A stretch of 64,000 bases of DNA from Halostella limicola (GTDB lineage Archaea; Halobacteriota; Halobacteria; Halobacteriales; Natronoarchaeaceae). Of the stretch, positions 15,124 through 23,580 are shown piece after piece. The translations under genes were made by a program, and so were the position numbers. The notes below the pieces were generated by a model. That model was not told where the DNA came from. It made no database searches and saw nothing but the letters and a program-made list of their open reading frames with translations. The DNA is taken from contig NZ_RCDI01000003.1 of NCBI RefSeq assembly GCF_003675875.1, positions 62,001-126,000 on the forward strand, in the 5' to 3' direction. Every line of letters starts with the position of its first letter. The stretch's first letter is position 1.

Positions 15124-16017
15124 TCAGGGGAGTTCGACTTCGACCCCTTCCTGCATCCCCGCCGCCTTCGCCGTGTTGTAGAGGAGCATCGCGATAGTCA
15201 TCGGGCCGACGCCGCCGGGGACGGGCGTGATGGCGCTCGCTTTCTCCTTCGCGCTCTCGAACTCCACGTCGCCGACGAGTTCGTACCCCTTGTCGTTGTC
15301 GGCGTCCACGCGGTTGACGCCCACGTCGACCACGACCGCGCCCTCGCCGATCATCGATCCGTCGATCATCTCCGGGACGCCGGCGGCCGCGACGACGATG
15401 TCCGCGTTCCGGGTCTTCTCGGCGAGGTCGTCGGTGCGGGAGTGACACACCGTGACGGTCGCGTTGCCGCCCTCGGCCTTCTGTACGAGGAGGTTCGCCA
15501 TCGGCTTGCCGACGATCTCCGAGCGGCCGACGACGACGGCGTCTTTCCCCTCGGGGTCCACGTCGGCGGCGGCGAGGAGGCGCTGGATGCCGTGGGGCGT
15601 GCAGGGCTTGAACCGGGCGTCGCCCGCGACGAGGCGGCCGACGTTCTCGGGGTGGAAGCCGTCCACGTCCTTCATCGGGTCGACCCGCCGGAGCACTTCG
15701 CGCTCGTCGACGTGGTCGGGGACGGGCATCTGGACGAGGATGCCGTGGACCTCGGGGTCGTCGTTGAGGTCGTCGATGGTCTCGTACAGCTCCTCGGCGG
15801 GGGCGTCGGCGCCGATCTCGACGTGGATGCCGTTGATGCCCACGTCCTCGCAGGCGCGCTGTTTCATCTTCACGTACGTCTCGCTGGAGCCGTCGTCGCT
15901 CATGAGGACGGTGGCGAGACCGGGCGTCACGCCCCCGTCGGCGAGCGAGTCGATGGCGTCAGAGAGGTCGTCGCGGATATCGTCGGCCACGGCGTTGCCG
16001 TCGATGACGTGCGTCAT
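15124..16017 (-). CDS. folD: Bifunctional methylenetetrahydrofolate dehydrogenase/cyclohydrolase FolD
   Basis: Cytoplasmic enzyme of 297 residues that interconverts 5,10-methylene-, 5,10-methenyl- and 10-formyl-tetrahydrofolate with NADP. The catalytic Tyr and Lys are in YVKMKQRACEDVGINGIHV (about 48-66), and VVGRSEIVGKPMANLLVQ plus PVPGGVGPMTIAMLL are the two family signatures. The length is normal. It lies upstream of a Tat lipoprotein and glyA on the same strand, which groups the two one-carbon enzymes, although 120-base gaps suggest separate promoters. Confidence 0.97.
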   Translation of the reverse strand: MTHVIDGNAVADDIRDDLSDAIDSLADGGVTPGLATVLMSDDGSSETYVKMKQRACEDVGINGIHVEIGADAPAEELYETIDDLNDDPEVHGILVQMPVPDHVDEREVLRRVDPMKDVDGFHPENVGRLVAGDARFKPCTPHGIQRLLAAADVDPEGKDAVVVGRSEIVGKPMANLLVQKAEGGNATVTVCHSRTDDLAEKTRNADIVVAAAGVPEMIDGSMIGEGAVVVDVGVNRVDADNDKGYELVGDVEFESAKEKASAITPVPGGVGPMTIAMLLYNTAKAAGMQEGVEVELP

Positions 16018-16139
16018 TGGGTGAACGAGGGAGCGCGGAGCCCTTCAACCCTCGGGTTCGTGCTCATATTCAACGCCAAAAACCACCTTCTATACTCGAT
16101 CGTGGATCGGATCTGTCGCGGCCGCGACGGGCCGAGCCG

Positions 16140-16721
16140 TCAACAGACGTTCCGCTCCGGGTCGGCACCCTGCCGAACGAACCGCGTCTCGCCGTTCTCG
16201 ACCGCGACGACGGCCGCCTGCCCGCCGTACTCGTGGGTCTGGTCGTGGCCGCGGACGACCACTCGGTCGACGTCGTCCGGCACCGAGACGGTGGTCGACC
16301 GGGTGAACCCCTCCGTCCCGTGCGCGTGCGCGAGGTCGCGTCGGCCGAGGCGCTGGCCGCCGCAGGTCTCGACCTGCCACCAGTTCGCGTAGCCGTCCTC
16401 GCCGTCGTCATCGTGAACGAGGGTCACGTCGAAGCGGTACTCGCCGTCGCCTTCCGATGCGACCGCCACGCCGGTGACGTTCGCCTCGCGGAGGTCGAGG
16501 TCGTCCGGATCGGCGGACGTCGCGCCGTCCGCGTCGTCCTCCTCGTCACTCGACCCGCCGTTCGACGCCTCGTCCGTCCCGCTTCCCGGTTCCGTCGTCG
16601 CGTCGGTATCGTCGCCGCCGTCGCTGTCGTCCCCGCCGCTACCGCCGTCGCCGGTCGAACAGCCAGCGAGCGCGGCGAGAAGCCCCGCCGCGCCGGCGAG
16701 GAGAGCGCGTCTGGAGGTCAC
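16140..16721 (-). CDS. Tat-exported lipoprotein of unknown function
   Basis: Protein of 193 residues from a GTG at 16719-16721. The signal MTSRRALLAGAAGLLAALAG ends at a lipobox with Cys 21 (LAGC), and the Arg pair fits the twin-arginine route used for most haloarchaeal lipoproteins. Residues 22-75 are a low-complexity Gly/Ser/Asp spacer that lifts the domain from the membrane. The folded part (about 76-193) is beta-rich and has two Cys (ETCGGQ and the final RNVC) that may pair. No enzyme motif is visible. Confidence 0.78.
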   Translation of the reverse strand: MTSRRALLAGAAGLLAALAGCSTGDGGSGGDDSDGGDDTDATTEPGSGTDEASNGGSSDEEDDADGATSADPDDLDLREANVTGVAVASEGDGEYRFDVTLVHDDDGEDGYANWWQVETCGGQRLGRRDLAHAHGTEGFTRSTTVSVPDDVDRVVVRGHDQTHEYGGQAAVVAVENGETRFVRQGADPERNVC

Positions 16722-16772
16722 ACCGGACGCTACGGGGGCGACGGCGAAAAAAGGCGTAGTCCGTCGGCCGGC

Positions 16773-18020
16773 CTACTCGTAGAGGGGGTGCTCCTCGCAG
16801 AGGTCCTGCACGCGCTCGCTGACCTCGGCCATCACGTCCTCGTCGCCGATGTTGTCGACGACGTCAGCGATGCAGGCGCCGACCTGTTCCATCTCGTCGG
16901 GGCCGAACCCGCGCGTCGTGAGCGCGGGGGTGCCGGCGCGGATGCCGCTGGCGACGAACGGCGAGCGCGTCTCGCCGGGCACCGTGTTCGCGTTGAGGAC
17001 GATGCCGACCTCCTCTAAGGCCTCCTCGGCGTCGCTGCCCGTGACGTCGGGGTGGGAGTCGCGCAGGTCCGCGAGGACGAGGTGGGTGTCGGTCCCGCCG
17101 GAGACGAGGCTGAACCCGCGGTCCTTCAGCGTCTCGCCGAGGACCTCGGCGTTCTCGACGACCTGCTCGGCGTAGTCCTCGAACTCCGGTTCGAGCGCCT
17201 CCTTGAAGCCGACCGCCTTGCCCGCGATGTTGTGCATGAGGGGGCCGCCCTGCGCGCCGGGGAAGACGGAGGGGTCGATGTCGTCGGCGTACTCCTCGTC
17301 GCACATGATGATGCCGCCCCGGCCGGAGCGGATCGTCTTGTGCGTGCTGCCGGTGACGAAGTCGGCGACGCCGACCGGCGACTCGTGGACGCCGGCGGCG
17401 ACCAGCCCGGTGATGTGGGCGATGTCGGCGAGGTGGAGGGCGTCGGCCGCGTCGGCGGCTTCCTGGATGCGCTCGAAGTCGACCTCGCGCGGGTACGCGG
17501 AGTAGCCCGAGACGACGATGTCCGGATCGAACTCCTCGGCCTGCTCGCGGAGGCCCTCGTAGTCGATGTAGCCGGTCTCCTCGTCGACCTCGTACTGCTC
17601 GACCTCGTAGAGCTGGCCGGTGAAGTTGGCGCGGTGGCCGTGACTGAGGTGGCCGCCGTGGTTCAGGTCCAGCGAGAGGATCTTGTCGCCGGGTTCGAGC
17701 ATGGCGAGGTAGACGCCCATGTTGGCCTGCGTGCCGCTGTGGGGCTGGACGTTGACGTGCTCGGCCCCCCACAGCTCCTTCGCGCGCTCGATCGCCAGCT
17801 CCTCGACCTCGTCGGCGTGTTCACAGCCCGCGTAGTAGCGGGAGCCGGGGTACCCCTCGGCGTACTTGTTCGTCAGCGCGCTCCCCTGGGCTTCCATGAC
17901 TGCCTCGCTCGCGTGGTTCTCGCTCGCGATCATCGCCAGCGTGTCCTGCTGGCGCTCTACTTCGCCGCCGAGGGCGTCGGCGACGGCCGGATCGACCTCG
18001 CGGACGCGGTCGTAGTTCAT
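16773..18020 (-). CDS. glyA: Serine hydroxymethyltransferase
   Basis: PLP enzyme of 415 residues that converts serine and tetrahydrofolate to glycine and 5,10-methylene-tetrahydrofolate. Signature stretches are MIASENHASEAVMEAQGSAL, YAEGYPGSRYYAGCEHADEV, VQPHSGTQANMGVYLAMLEP and the pyridoxal lysine in VTGSTHKTIRSGRGG. The length matches the family. With folD close by, it supplies one-carbon units for thymidylate, purines and methionine. The 5' region at 18021-18100 holds the promoter shared across the divergent CHAT gene. Confidence 0.97.
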   Translation of the reverse strand: MNYDRVREVDPAVADALGGEVERQQDTLAMIASENHASEAVMEAQGSALTNKYAEGYPGSRYYAGCEHADEVEELAIERAKELWGAEHVNVQPHSGTQANMGVYLAMLEPGDKILSLDLNHGGHLSHGHRANFTGQLYEVEQYEVDEETGYIDYEGLREQAEEFDPDIVVSGYSAYPREVDFERIQEAADAADALHLADIAHITGLVAAGVHESPVGVADFVTGSTHKTIRSGRGGIIMCDEEYADDIDPSVFPGAQGGPLMHNIAGKAVGFKEALEPEFEDYAEQVVENAEVLGETLKDRGFSLVSGGTDTHLVLADLRDSHPDVTGSDAEEALEEVGIVLNANTVPGETRSPFVASGIRAGTPALTTRGFGPDEMEQVGACIADVVDNIGDEDVMAEVSERVQDLCEEHPLYE

Positions 18021-18150
18021 GTTTCATTCGCCGTCTGCGCCGTCCATAAGTGTACCTTTCCTGCGTCGGCCACTGCCGTGGGACGAGTCAGCGTGGTAAC
18101 CAGTGTCTCTCCGAAAGAATAACCTGTCTTTACGTCATGTTCTCAGTCGA

Positions 18151-20214
18151 ATGATCGAGTGGGAGGTGACGGAGACGGGCCTCCGGGTGTTCGGCAACGA
18201 CAACTCCGAACTCTCGGTGAAAACGTCGGGCTTCGAGCTCCGGTCCGGCGACGCGGACCTCCCCCGGCCGGTGGACACGGCGGTCGAGTTCGCGGCCGAC
18301 GAGCTCCGCTTTCCGGTGTCTATCGTCTATCTCACCTCCGTGACCGGCGACGAGCGCTACGAGCTCGGCGACGCCACCTCGCCGCTGGAGCTCCCCGAGG
18401 ACGAGTACGTCGCCGACATCGACGCCCAGATCAAGGTGTACCTCCAGTTCGAGGGGTCGGTCACCGTCCGGACGACCGACGAGTTCGACGAGATCGTCGT
18501 CTCGTTCTCCGAGACCCAGCGCTGCGTCGCGGGGTTCCGGAGCCGCCACGAGCGGCCGGTGGGCGTGATCACGGTGCCGCCGACGCCCGAGGGGCTGGCG
18601 ACGGCGCTCACCCACCTCCCGTCGTCGCACAAGACCACGGGGACCGACCGCTCGTTTCCGACGCTCCGAGGTCATCCGCCACTCGTGGAGACCGACGAGC
18701 AGGAGGCGTCGGTCCCCGACGCCATCGCCGCCGAGACGCCCGACACGGGGATCGAGCTCGCCGTCCCGCCCTCGTTCGAGGAGCTGTTCGTCCTCTCCCC
18801 GCTCGCGTACTACCTGCAGGCGTCGGTCGTGACCGAGGACCGCGAGTCGCCCGTCCTCCGCGCGCCGTCCGAGGGGGTCTCCAGGGCCCTCGACCCCCTG
18901 CCCGACCTCGAACGCGACGCGACCTGGCTCCTCCGCAAGGTGTTCTTCCTCGACTGCCTGGTCCGCAACGCCGGTCCGTACGCGACGAACCTCGCGGAGG
19001 CCAGCCTGCTCGACGCCCTCGGGCTCGACGCCGACGCGCTGTACGACCGCTCGCCGGCCGCGCGGCTGGCGGCGTATCTCGACGTTCCCTACGGCGCGAT
19101 CGAACACCGGCTCCCAGACTGGCATCTCTCGACGTACGTCGACCCCGTGCCCGACCGCGTCGACTGCCTGCCGTTCCTGCTCGACGACATGAGTCTGGTC
19201 TACCGCCCCCGCACCTCCGAGCTGGAGGGGAGCGAACTGATAGAGCGCTCCCTCGACGACTTCTACCGCGGCCCGTCGGTCCCGGGCGGGGCGGGACAGG
19301 TCGCGTCGGTCGACGTCGTCAAGCCGGAACTGCGCGGCGGGCGGATCCACGGCTGGCTCGCCGAGGGCACGCCGATAGACGTGTTCAAGTCCTCCCGCCG
19401 GGCGTACGAGAACCGGCTGTCGTACCTCCGGCGCGAGAGCGACGAGACCTCGGTGACCGTCGTCCTCAACGACGACGAGATGGCCGCGGAGCACGCCGAC
19501 GTCGAGCGTATCTACCGGGAGCGCGGCGAGGACATCTCCCTCGAGGTGACGGTGCGCGAGCACCTCCCGCGCGCCGAACTCGCCCGCGAGTTCGAGTCCC
19601 ACACCGACTTCGTCCACTACATCGGGCACTGCGAGGAGCAGGGGCTGCGCTGCCCCGACGGCTACCTCTCGGCGAGCAGCCTCGACGAGTGCAACGCCGA
19701 GACGTTCTTTCTCAACGCCTGCGGCTCCTTCCACCAGGGGATGGAGCTCGTCGAGAAGGGCAGCGTCGCGGGCGCGGTGACGTTCTCCGGCGTGCTCAAC
19801 GACCACGCGGTCAAGGTCGGGTCGATGTTCGCCCGGCTGCTGGTCCACGGGTTCAGCATCGAACGGGCGATGCGGCTCGCGCGCCGGCGGATCATGATGG
19901 GGAAGGACTACGCCGTCGTCGGCGACGGGACCCACGTCCTGACCCAGAGCAGCAACCGCCTTCCCGCGACGGTGACGCTCCGGGAGACAGGCGACGGCGG
20001 CTTCCTGCTCACCTACGACCAGTTCTCGGCCGGCAACCTGGGCGCGTTCTACCGCCCGTACATCGAGGGCAACGACTACTCCTACCTCTGTGGCAACGAG
20101 TCGGAGTTCGCCCTGGACCGGGAGACGACGCGGTCGTTCCTGTGCCGGGCCGAGATGCCGGTCGTCTACGACGGCGACCTCTACTGGTCCGGCGAACTCT
20201 GCAGCGCGATCTAG
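18151..20214 (+). CDS. CHAT-domain (caspase-like) protease candidate
   Basis: Protein of 687 residues. Residues 1-140 look like an all-beta domain. The C-terminal third, about residues 420-640, has the layout of a CHAT peptidase: a His in FVHYIGHCEEQGLRCPDGYL (about 483-502), then the putative catalytic Cys in ETFFLNACGSFHQGMELVEK (about 517-536), then GSVAGAVTFSGVLNDHAVKV and the helix SIERAMRLARRRIMMG. The H-GH and N-A-C-GS pair is the usual His/Cys dyad. The ATG at 18151 is chosen; a GTG at 18103 would add 16 residues. It is followed by tbsP on the same strand with 258 bases between them, so a shared transcript is uncertain. Its substrate and trigger are unknown. Confidence 0.72.
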   Translation: MIEWEVTETGLRVFGNDNSELSVKTSGFELRSGDADLPRPVDTAVEFAADELRFPVSIVYLTSVTGDERYELGDATSPLELPEDEYVADIDAQIKVYLQFEGSVTVRTTDEFDEIVVSFSETQRCVAGFRSRHERPVGVITVPPTPEGLATALTHLPSSHKTTGTDRSFPTLRGHPPLVETDEQEASVPDAIAAETPDTGIELAVPPSFEELFVLSPLAYYLQASVVTEDRESPVLRAPSEGVSRALDPLPDLERDATWLLRKVFFLDCLVRNAGPYATNLAEASLLDALGLDADALYDRSPAARLAAYLDVPYGAIEHRLPDWHLSTYVDPVPDRVDCLPFLLDDMSLVYRPRTSELEGSELIERSLDDFYRGPSVPGGAGQVASVDVVKPELRGGRIHGWLAEGTPIDVFKSSRRAYENRLSYLRRESDETSVTVVLNDDEMAAEHADVERIYRERGEDISLEVTVREHLPRAELAREFESHTDFVHYIGHCEEQGLRCPDGYLSASSLDECNAETFFLNACGSFHQGMELVEKGSVAGAVTFSGVLNDHAVKVGSMFARLLVHGFSIERAMRLARRRIMMGKDYAVVGDGTHVLTQSSNRLPATVTLRETGDGGFLLTYDQFSAGNLGAFYRPYIEGNDYSYLCGNESEFALDRETTRSFLCRAEMPVVYDGDLYWSGELCSAI

Positions 20215-20404
20215 GGCCCCGTGTAACCCCCGCCACCGGAACGCAGAAGCGGTGGCGACGGAGCCAGGGCGGAAGCGATGCGGGCGCTTGACGGGTGGAG
20301 GGCACTGGGCGACATCTCGATATGCGGTAACAGTGCCCACCAACTTTATTTTCCCGGAGATATGTTAGCAATTCTTCGTCTAAAATATCGCGTTAGCGGT
20401 ACAC

Positions 20405-20419
20405 AAGCAAGATTTGCTT
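20405..20419. promoter_or_regulatory. Inverted repeat upstream of tbsP
   Basis: AAGCAA-GAT-TTGCTT is a perfect 6-base inverted repeat. It sits just upstream of a TATA-like AAAATTAAGTA (20434-20444) that precedes the ATG at 20473 by about 30 bases. It is a candidate operator, perhaps for TbsP itself. Confidence 0.45.
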
Positions 20420-20472
20420 TCGGAACGGCCAGTAAAATTAAGTACGCCGAACGCCTTTTCTCTCTTACAGGC

Positions 20473-21291
20473 ATGACCTCAAATTTACTCGACAAACAAC
20501 TAGGCGATCTGTTGACACAGGTGCTGGCGGACGCTGACGACGAAGTCATCGTCGTCAACCCGTCGTCGGACGCGATCGAAGACGTGATCCGCGTCGCGAC
20601 GGACTTCGAGGGCGACGCCCCCGAGATCCGGATGCTCGCCGACGAGCGGACGCTCAAGGGCGTGATGGACGACTTCATCGTCGCCAGTCACGCGGCCGAC
20701 CTCATCGACGCCGGCACGATGACGCTGCGCACGACCGAGGACGCCCAGCAGAACTCCCTGCTCGTCACGGGCGAGACGGTCGTCGCGCTCGTCGACGCCG
20801 GCAGCCACGTCGGCGGCCTCACGGCCGACGACGACGAGTTCGTCGACGCCGCCTACGACACCTACAACACGCAGTGGGAGGAGGCCGACGACTTCCACCT
20901 CCGGACGCCCCCGATCACGCAGGTCCGGGAGACCCTCGCCGAGGAGATCAGCCCCGAGGCCAGAGACGACTTCACGGGCATCCTCGACACCCTCGAAACC
21001 GCCCGCGGCGACGGCGACGGGCTCGACGAAGTGACGATCAGCCTCCTCGTCGCGGCCAAGAACGAGGCCCTCCTGTACGACATCAGCAAGTGGGGCGAGG
21101 ACGTGGGCATCGCCTCCAAGGCGACGTTCTCCCGCACCAAGACGAAGCTCGAAGACATGGGCCTCATCGACACCGAGAAGGTCCCGATCGACGTCGGCCG
21201 CCCGCGCCTGCGCCTCAAACTCGGCGACGAGCGCCTGACCGGCGCCGACGACGACCAGGTCGCGAGCGTCGCGCAGTCTATCCTCAACTAA
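20473..21291 (+). CDS. tbsP: TbsP-type HTH transcriptional regulator
   Basis: Protein of 272 residues from MTSNLLDKQLGDLLTQVLAD. Residues 20-150 form an alpha/beta domain (EVIVVNPSSDAIEDVIRVAT, IRMLADERTLKGVMDDFIVA, QNSLLVTGETVVALVDAGSH) like those in TrmB-type sugar sensors. Residues 190-265 are a winged helix (VTISLLVAAKNEALLYDISK, ASKATFSRTKTKLEDMGLID). In Haloferax volcanii, TbsP works with TrmB to control gluconeogenic and central carbon genes. The family call is from memory of that protein's layout. Three short AT-rich elements lie in the 258-base upstream gap. Confidence 0.75.
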   Translation: MTSNLLDKQLGDLLTQVLADADDEVIVVNPSSDAIEDVIRVATDFEGDAPEIRMLADERTLKGVMDDFIVASHAADLIDAGTMTLRTTEDAQQNSLLVTGETVVALVDAGSHVGGLTADDDEFVDAAYDTYNTQWEEADDFHLRTPPITQVRETLAEEISPEARDDFTGILDTLETARGDGDGLDEVTISLLVAAKNEALLYDISKWGEDVGIASKATFSRTKTKLEDMGLIDTEKVPIDVGRPRLRLKLGDERLTGADDDQVASVAQSILN

Positions 21292-21346
21292 AGAGCCCTC
21301 GCGAGCGCCTGGCGGGCGCTTCTGCGGGCCGAGGCGATCGATTGTC

Positions 21347-21387
21347 CGAGGCGGCGAAGCCGCCTCGCTACTCTCTTCGCTCTTTTT
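21347..21387 (+). terminator. Hairpin and T-run after tbsP
   Basis: CGAGGCGGC-GAA-GCCGCCTCG (21347-21367) is a perfect 9-base-pair stem with a 3-base loop. A pyrimidine-rich stretch ending in TTTTT (21382-21387) follows. This is consistent with transcript ending after tbsP and before the YcaO gene at 21477. Confidence 0.6.
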
Positions 21388-21476
21388 ATGTCCTCCGGAG
21401 CGACTCCGCCGCTCCGCTACCCGACCGCCGCCGCGAAGCCGCCGCGTTTTTGCTCCCTCCCCGAAACCTCTCGGGC

Positions 21477-23192
21477 ATGAACGTCACGTTCGTCGGGAGC
21501 GGTCCCGGGATAGACGCCGTCGAGGCCGCGCTCTCTGACGTCGGAGTCGACGGGGCCGCCGGCGACCCGGACGACGTTGTCGACGCCGACTTCGCCGTCG
21601 TCAGCGGGGTCACCGGCGACGAGGTCTTCGCGGCGGCGAACAGCGCGGCCCGCGAGGGCGAGACGCCGTGGCTGGCCGTCGAAGTCGGCGGCGTCGGCGG
21701 CGTGCCGCTGACCGACGTGGACGCGGCGGTTTCGGGGTTCGGCGCGTCGACCGGCTGTTTTCGGTGTCTCTCCCAGCGGGTCGTCGCGAACGCCGAGGAA
21801 GCGGCGGTCGCCGACTCGCCGTCGGCCGACCGGAGCGCCGTCCGGGTCGCCGGCGCGGTGGCGGGCCGCGAGGCGGTCGCCCTGCTCTCGGGCGAGAACT
21901 CGTCCGTGCTCGGCGGGGTCGTCGAGGTGCCCCACGCTCGTCGGGAGTTCCTGCCGGTGCCGCACTGCGAGTGCGACGACGGGCGGGACCGCGACCTGCG
22001 GCAGGGGTACAAGTCGATCGACCTCGACGAGGCGCTCGCCCGCGCCGAGCGTGCGCTGGACGAGCGCCTCGGGATCGTCGGCAACGTCGGGGAGTTCGAG
22101 TCGTTCCCGGCACCGTACTACCTCGCGACCAACTGCGACACGAGCGGGTTCAGCGACGCGACGGCGGCGCGGAAGGCGGCGGGCGTCGACGCCGACTGGG
22201 ACGGCGCGTTCATGAAGGCGCTGGGGGAGGCGATCGAGCGTTACGCCGCGGGCGTCTACCGCGAGAGCGAGTTCGAGGTCGCCCGGCCGGAAGCGGTCGA
22301 GGGGGCGGTCCGGCCCGTCGACCTGGTCCGGGGGAGCGACGACCCGGTCGACGAGCCGATCCCGTGGGTGCCGGGCGAGGATCTCGCGACCGGCGAGGCC
22401 GCGCAGTTGCCCGCCGAGGCCGTCCAGTTCCCGCCGCCCGAGGAGCGGCACTTCCGGTCTATCACCACCGGGCTCGGCCTCGGGAGTTCCGGCGTCGGCG
22501 CCTTGCTGTCGGGCCTGTACGAGGTCGTCGAGCGCGACGCGACGATGCTCGCGTGGTACTCGACGTTCGACCCGCTCGAACTGCGGGTCGAGGACGAGCG
22601 CTTCGAGACGCTGGCGAGGCGGGCGCGCTCGGAGGGGCTCTCGGTGACGCCGCTGCTCGTCACGCAGGACGTGGACGTGCCGGTGGTGAGCGTGGCGGTC
22701 CACCGCGACGGCGAGTGGCCGCGCTTCGCCGTCGGGTCGGACGCGGATCTGGACCCGGACCGGGCGGCGACGGCGGCGCTCGCGGAGGCCGTCCAGAACT
22801 GGATGGAACTGCGGTCGATGGGACCCGAGGAGTCCGCCGAGGACCCGAGCGCCATCGCCCGCTACGCGGAGTACCCGCCGGCGGCCGAGGCGTTCGTCGA
22901 CCCCGGCGGTGCCGTGCCGAGCGAGCGCGTTGGGCCCGCGAACGCTCCCGATGGCGAGGCCGAACTCGACGCCCTGATCGACCGCCTCGGCGAGGCGGAC
23001 CTGACGCCGTACGCGGCCCGCCTGACGCCGCGGGACGTGGCGGCGGTCGACTTGGAGGCGGTCCGCGTTCTCGTCCCGGGCGCCCAGCCGCTGTTCACGG
23101 GCGACCCCGTCTTCGGCGAGCGCGCGCGGACGGTCCCGGCGGACCTCGGCTTCGAGCCCCGCCTGGACCGCGAGCACCACCCGTACCCCTGA
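21477..23192 (+). CDS. YcaO-domain protein with N-terminal Cys-containing partner domain
   Basis: Protein of 571 residues. The C-terminal 390 residues are a YcaO domain, an ATP-dependent enzyme that activates peptide amides to form azolines or thioamides. Visible parts are FMKALGEAIERYAAGVYRES (about 244-263), TTGLGLGSSGVGALLSGLYE and TAALAEAVQNWMELRSMGPE. The N-terminal 180 residues start like a nucleotide-binding fold (VTFVGSGPGIDAVEAAL). They carry GCFRCLSQR and HCECD, four Cys that could bind zinc as in cyclodehydratase partner domains. No precursor peptide gene is obvious nearby. Alternatives are modification of a ribosomal or housekeeping protein. Confidence 0.85.
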   Translation: MNVTFVGSGPGIDAVEAALSDVGVDGAAGDPDDVVDADFAVVSGVTGDEVFAAANSAAREGETPWLAVEVGGVGGVPLTDVDAAVSGFGASTGCFRCLSQRVVANAEEAAVADSPSADRSAVRVAGAVAGREAVALLSGENSSVLGGVVEVPHARREFLPVPHCECDDGRDRDLRQGYKSIDLDEALARAERALDERLGIVGNVGEFESFPAPYYLATNCDTSGFSDATAARKAAGVDADWDGAFMKALGEAIERYAAGVYRESEFEVARPEAVEGAVRPVDLVRGSDDPVDEPIPWVPGEDLATGEAAQLPAEAVQFPPPEERHFRSITTGLGLGSSGVGALLSGLYEVVERDATMLAWYSTFDPLELRVEDERFETLARRARSEGLSVTPLLVTQDVDVPVVSVAVHRDGEWPRFAVGSDADLDPDRAATAALAEAVQNWMELRSMGPEESAEDPSAIARYAEYPPAAEAFVDPGGAVPSERVGPANAPDGEAELDALIDRLGEADLTPYAARLTPRDVAAVDLEAVRVLVPGAQPLFTGDPVFGERARTVPADLGFEPRLDREHHPYP

Positions 23193-23204
23193 TCGCCGAA
23201 GGGA

Positions 23205-23238
23205 CAGTCGATCTCGACGGATTCGAACCGCCTCGCGT
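23205..23238 (-). other. tRNA-like 3' fragment
   Basis: On the minus strand GGCGGTTCGAATCCGTC forms a canonical T-arm (5-bp stem with one G-U pair and a TTCGAAT loop). No matching D-arm, anticodon arm or 5' acceptor strand is present upstream. A TATA-like CTATAAAACT lies at about 23262-23271. It may be a tRNA relic or chance. Confidence 0.25.
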
Positions 23239-23343
23239 CCGGTGTGGGCACTGATACCGTAGTTTTATAGCGCGGAGCGCCGTACAATCTAGCGGTGTGC
23301 CAACAATTATCATGAACGACTGTGTTATCTCGACGGTGCGAGT

Positions 23344-23580
23344 ATGACGACGGAGTTCGACCTCGGGTGCGCCACGTGCGGGGGCGCGCTCAGAGAGCGG
23401 TCGGTGGGCGCGGAGGTGGCAGGCGTCGACGTGACGGAACCGGTACAGGTCGCGGTGTGTGCGGACTGCGGGAGCCGGTACTTCCCCGAGAGCGCGCTGG
23501 AGCGGCTAAATGCCGAAGGTCGCGCGGAGCATGTCGCGGGTCCCGGGTCCGAGGCCGACCGCGAGCACCGTGATCAGTAG
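23344..23580 (+). CDS. Small YgiT-like zinc ribbon protein
   Basis: Protein of 78 residues. [15 protein letters not shown] and [17 protein letters not shown] provide two C-x2-C pairs about 30 residues apart with the P-x-x-A-L-E-R-L helix that follows in YgiT/MqsA-type zinc ribbons. The N-terminal 60 residues look real. The last 25 overlap by 75 bases with the 3' end of the convergent DUF63 gene. It follows the YcaO gene by 151 bases on the same strand. Its role is unknown. Confidence 0.65.
   Translation: MTTEFDLGCATCGGALRERSVGAEVAGVDVTEPVQVAVCADCGSRYFPESALERLNAEGRAEHVAGPGSEADREHRDQ

Noticed and set aside
18130-20343. 737-codon minus-strand frame opposite the CHAT gene
   Set aside because: Composition (Arg, Val, Glu, His runs) is that of an antisense shadow, and it covers the whole of a well-supported plus-strand gene.
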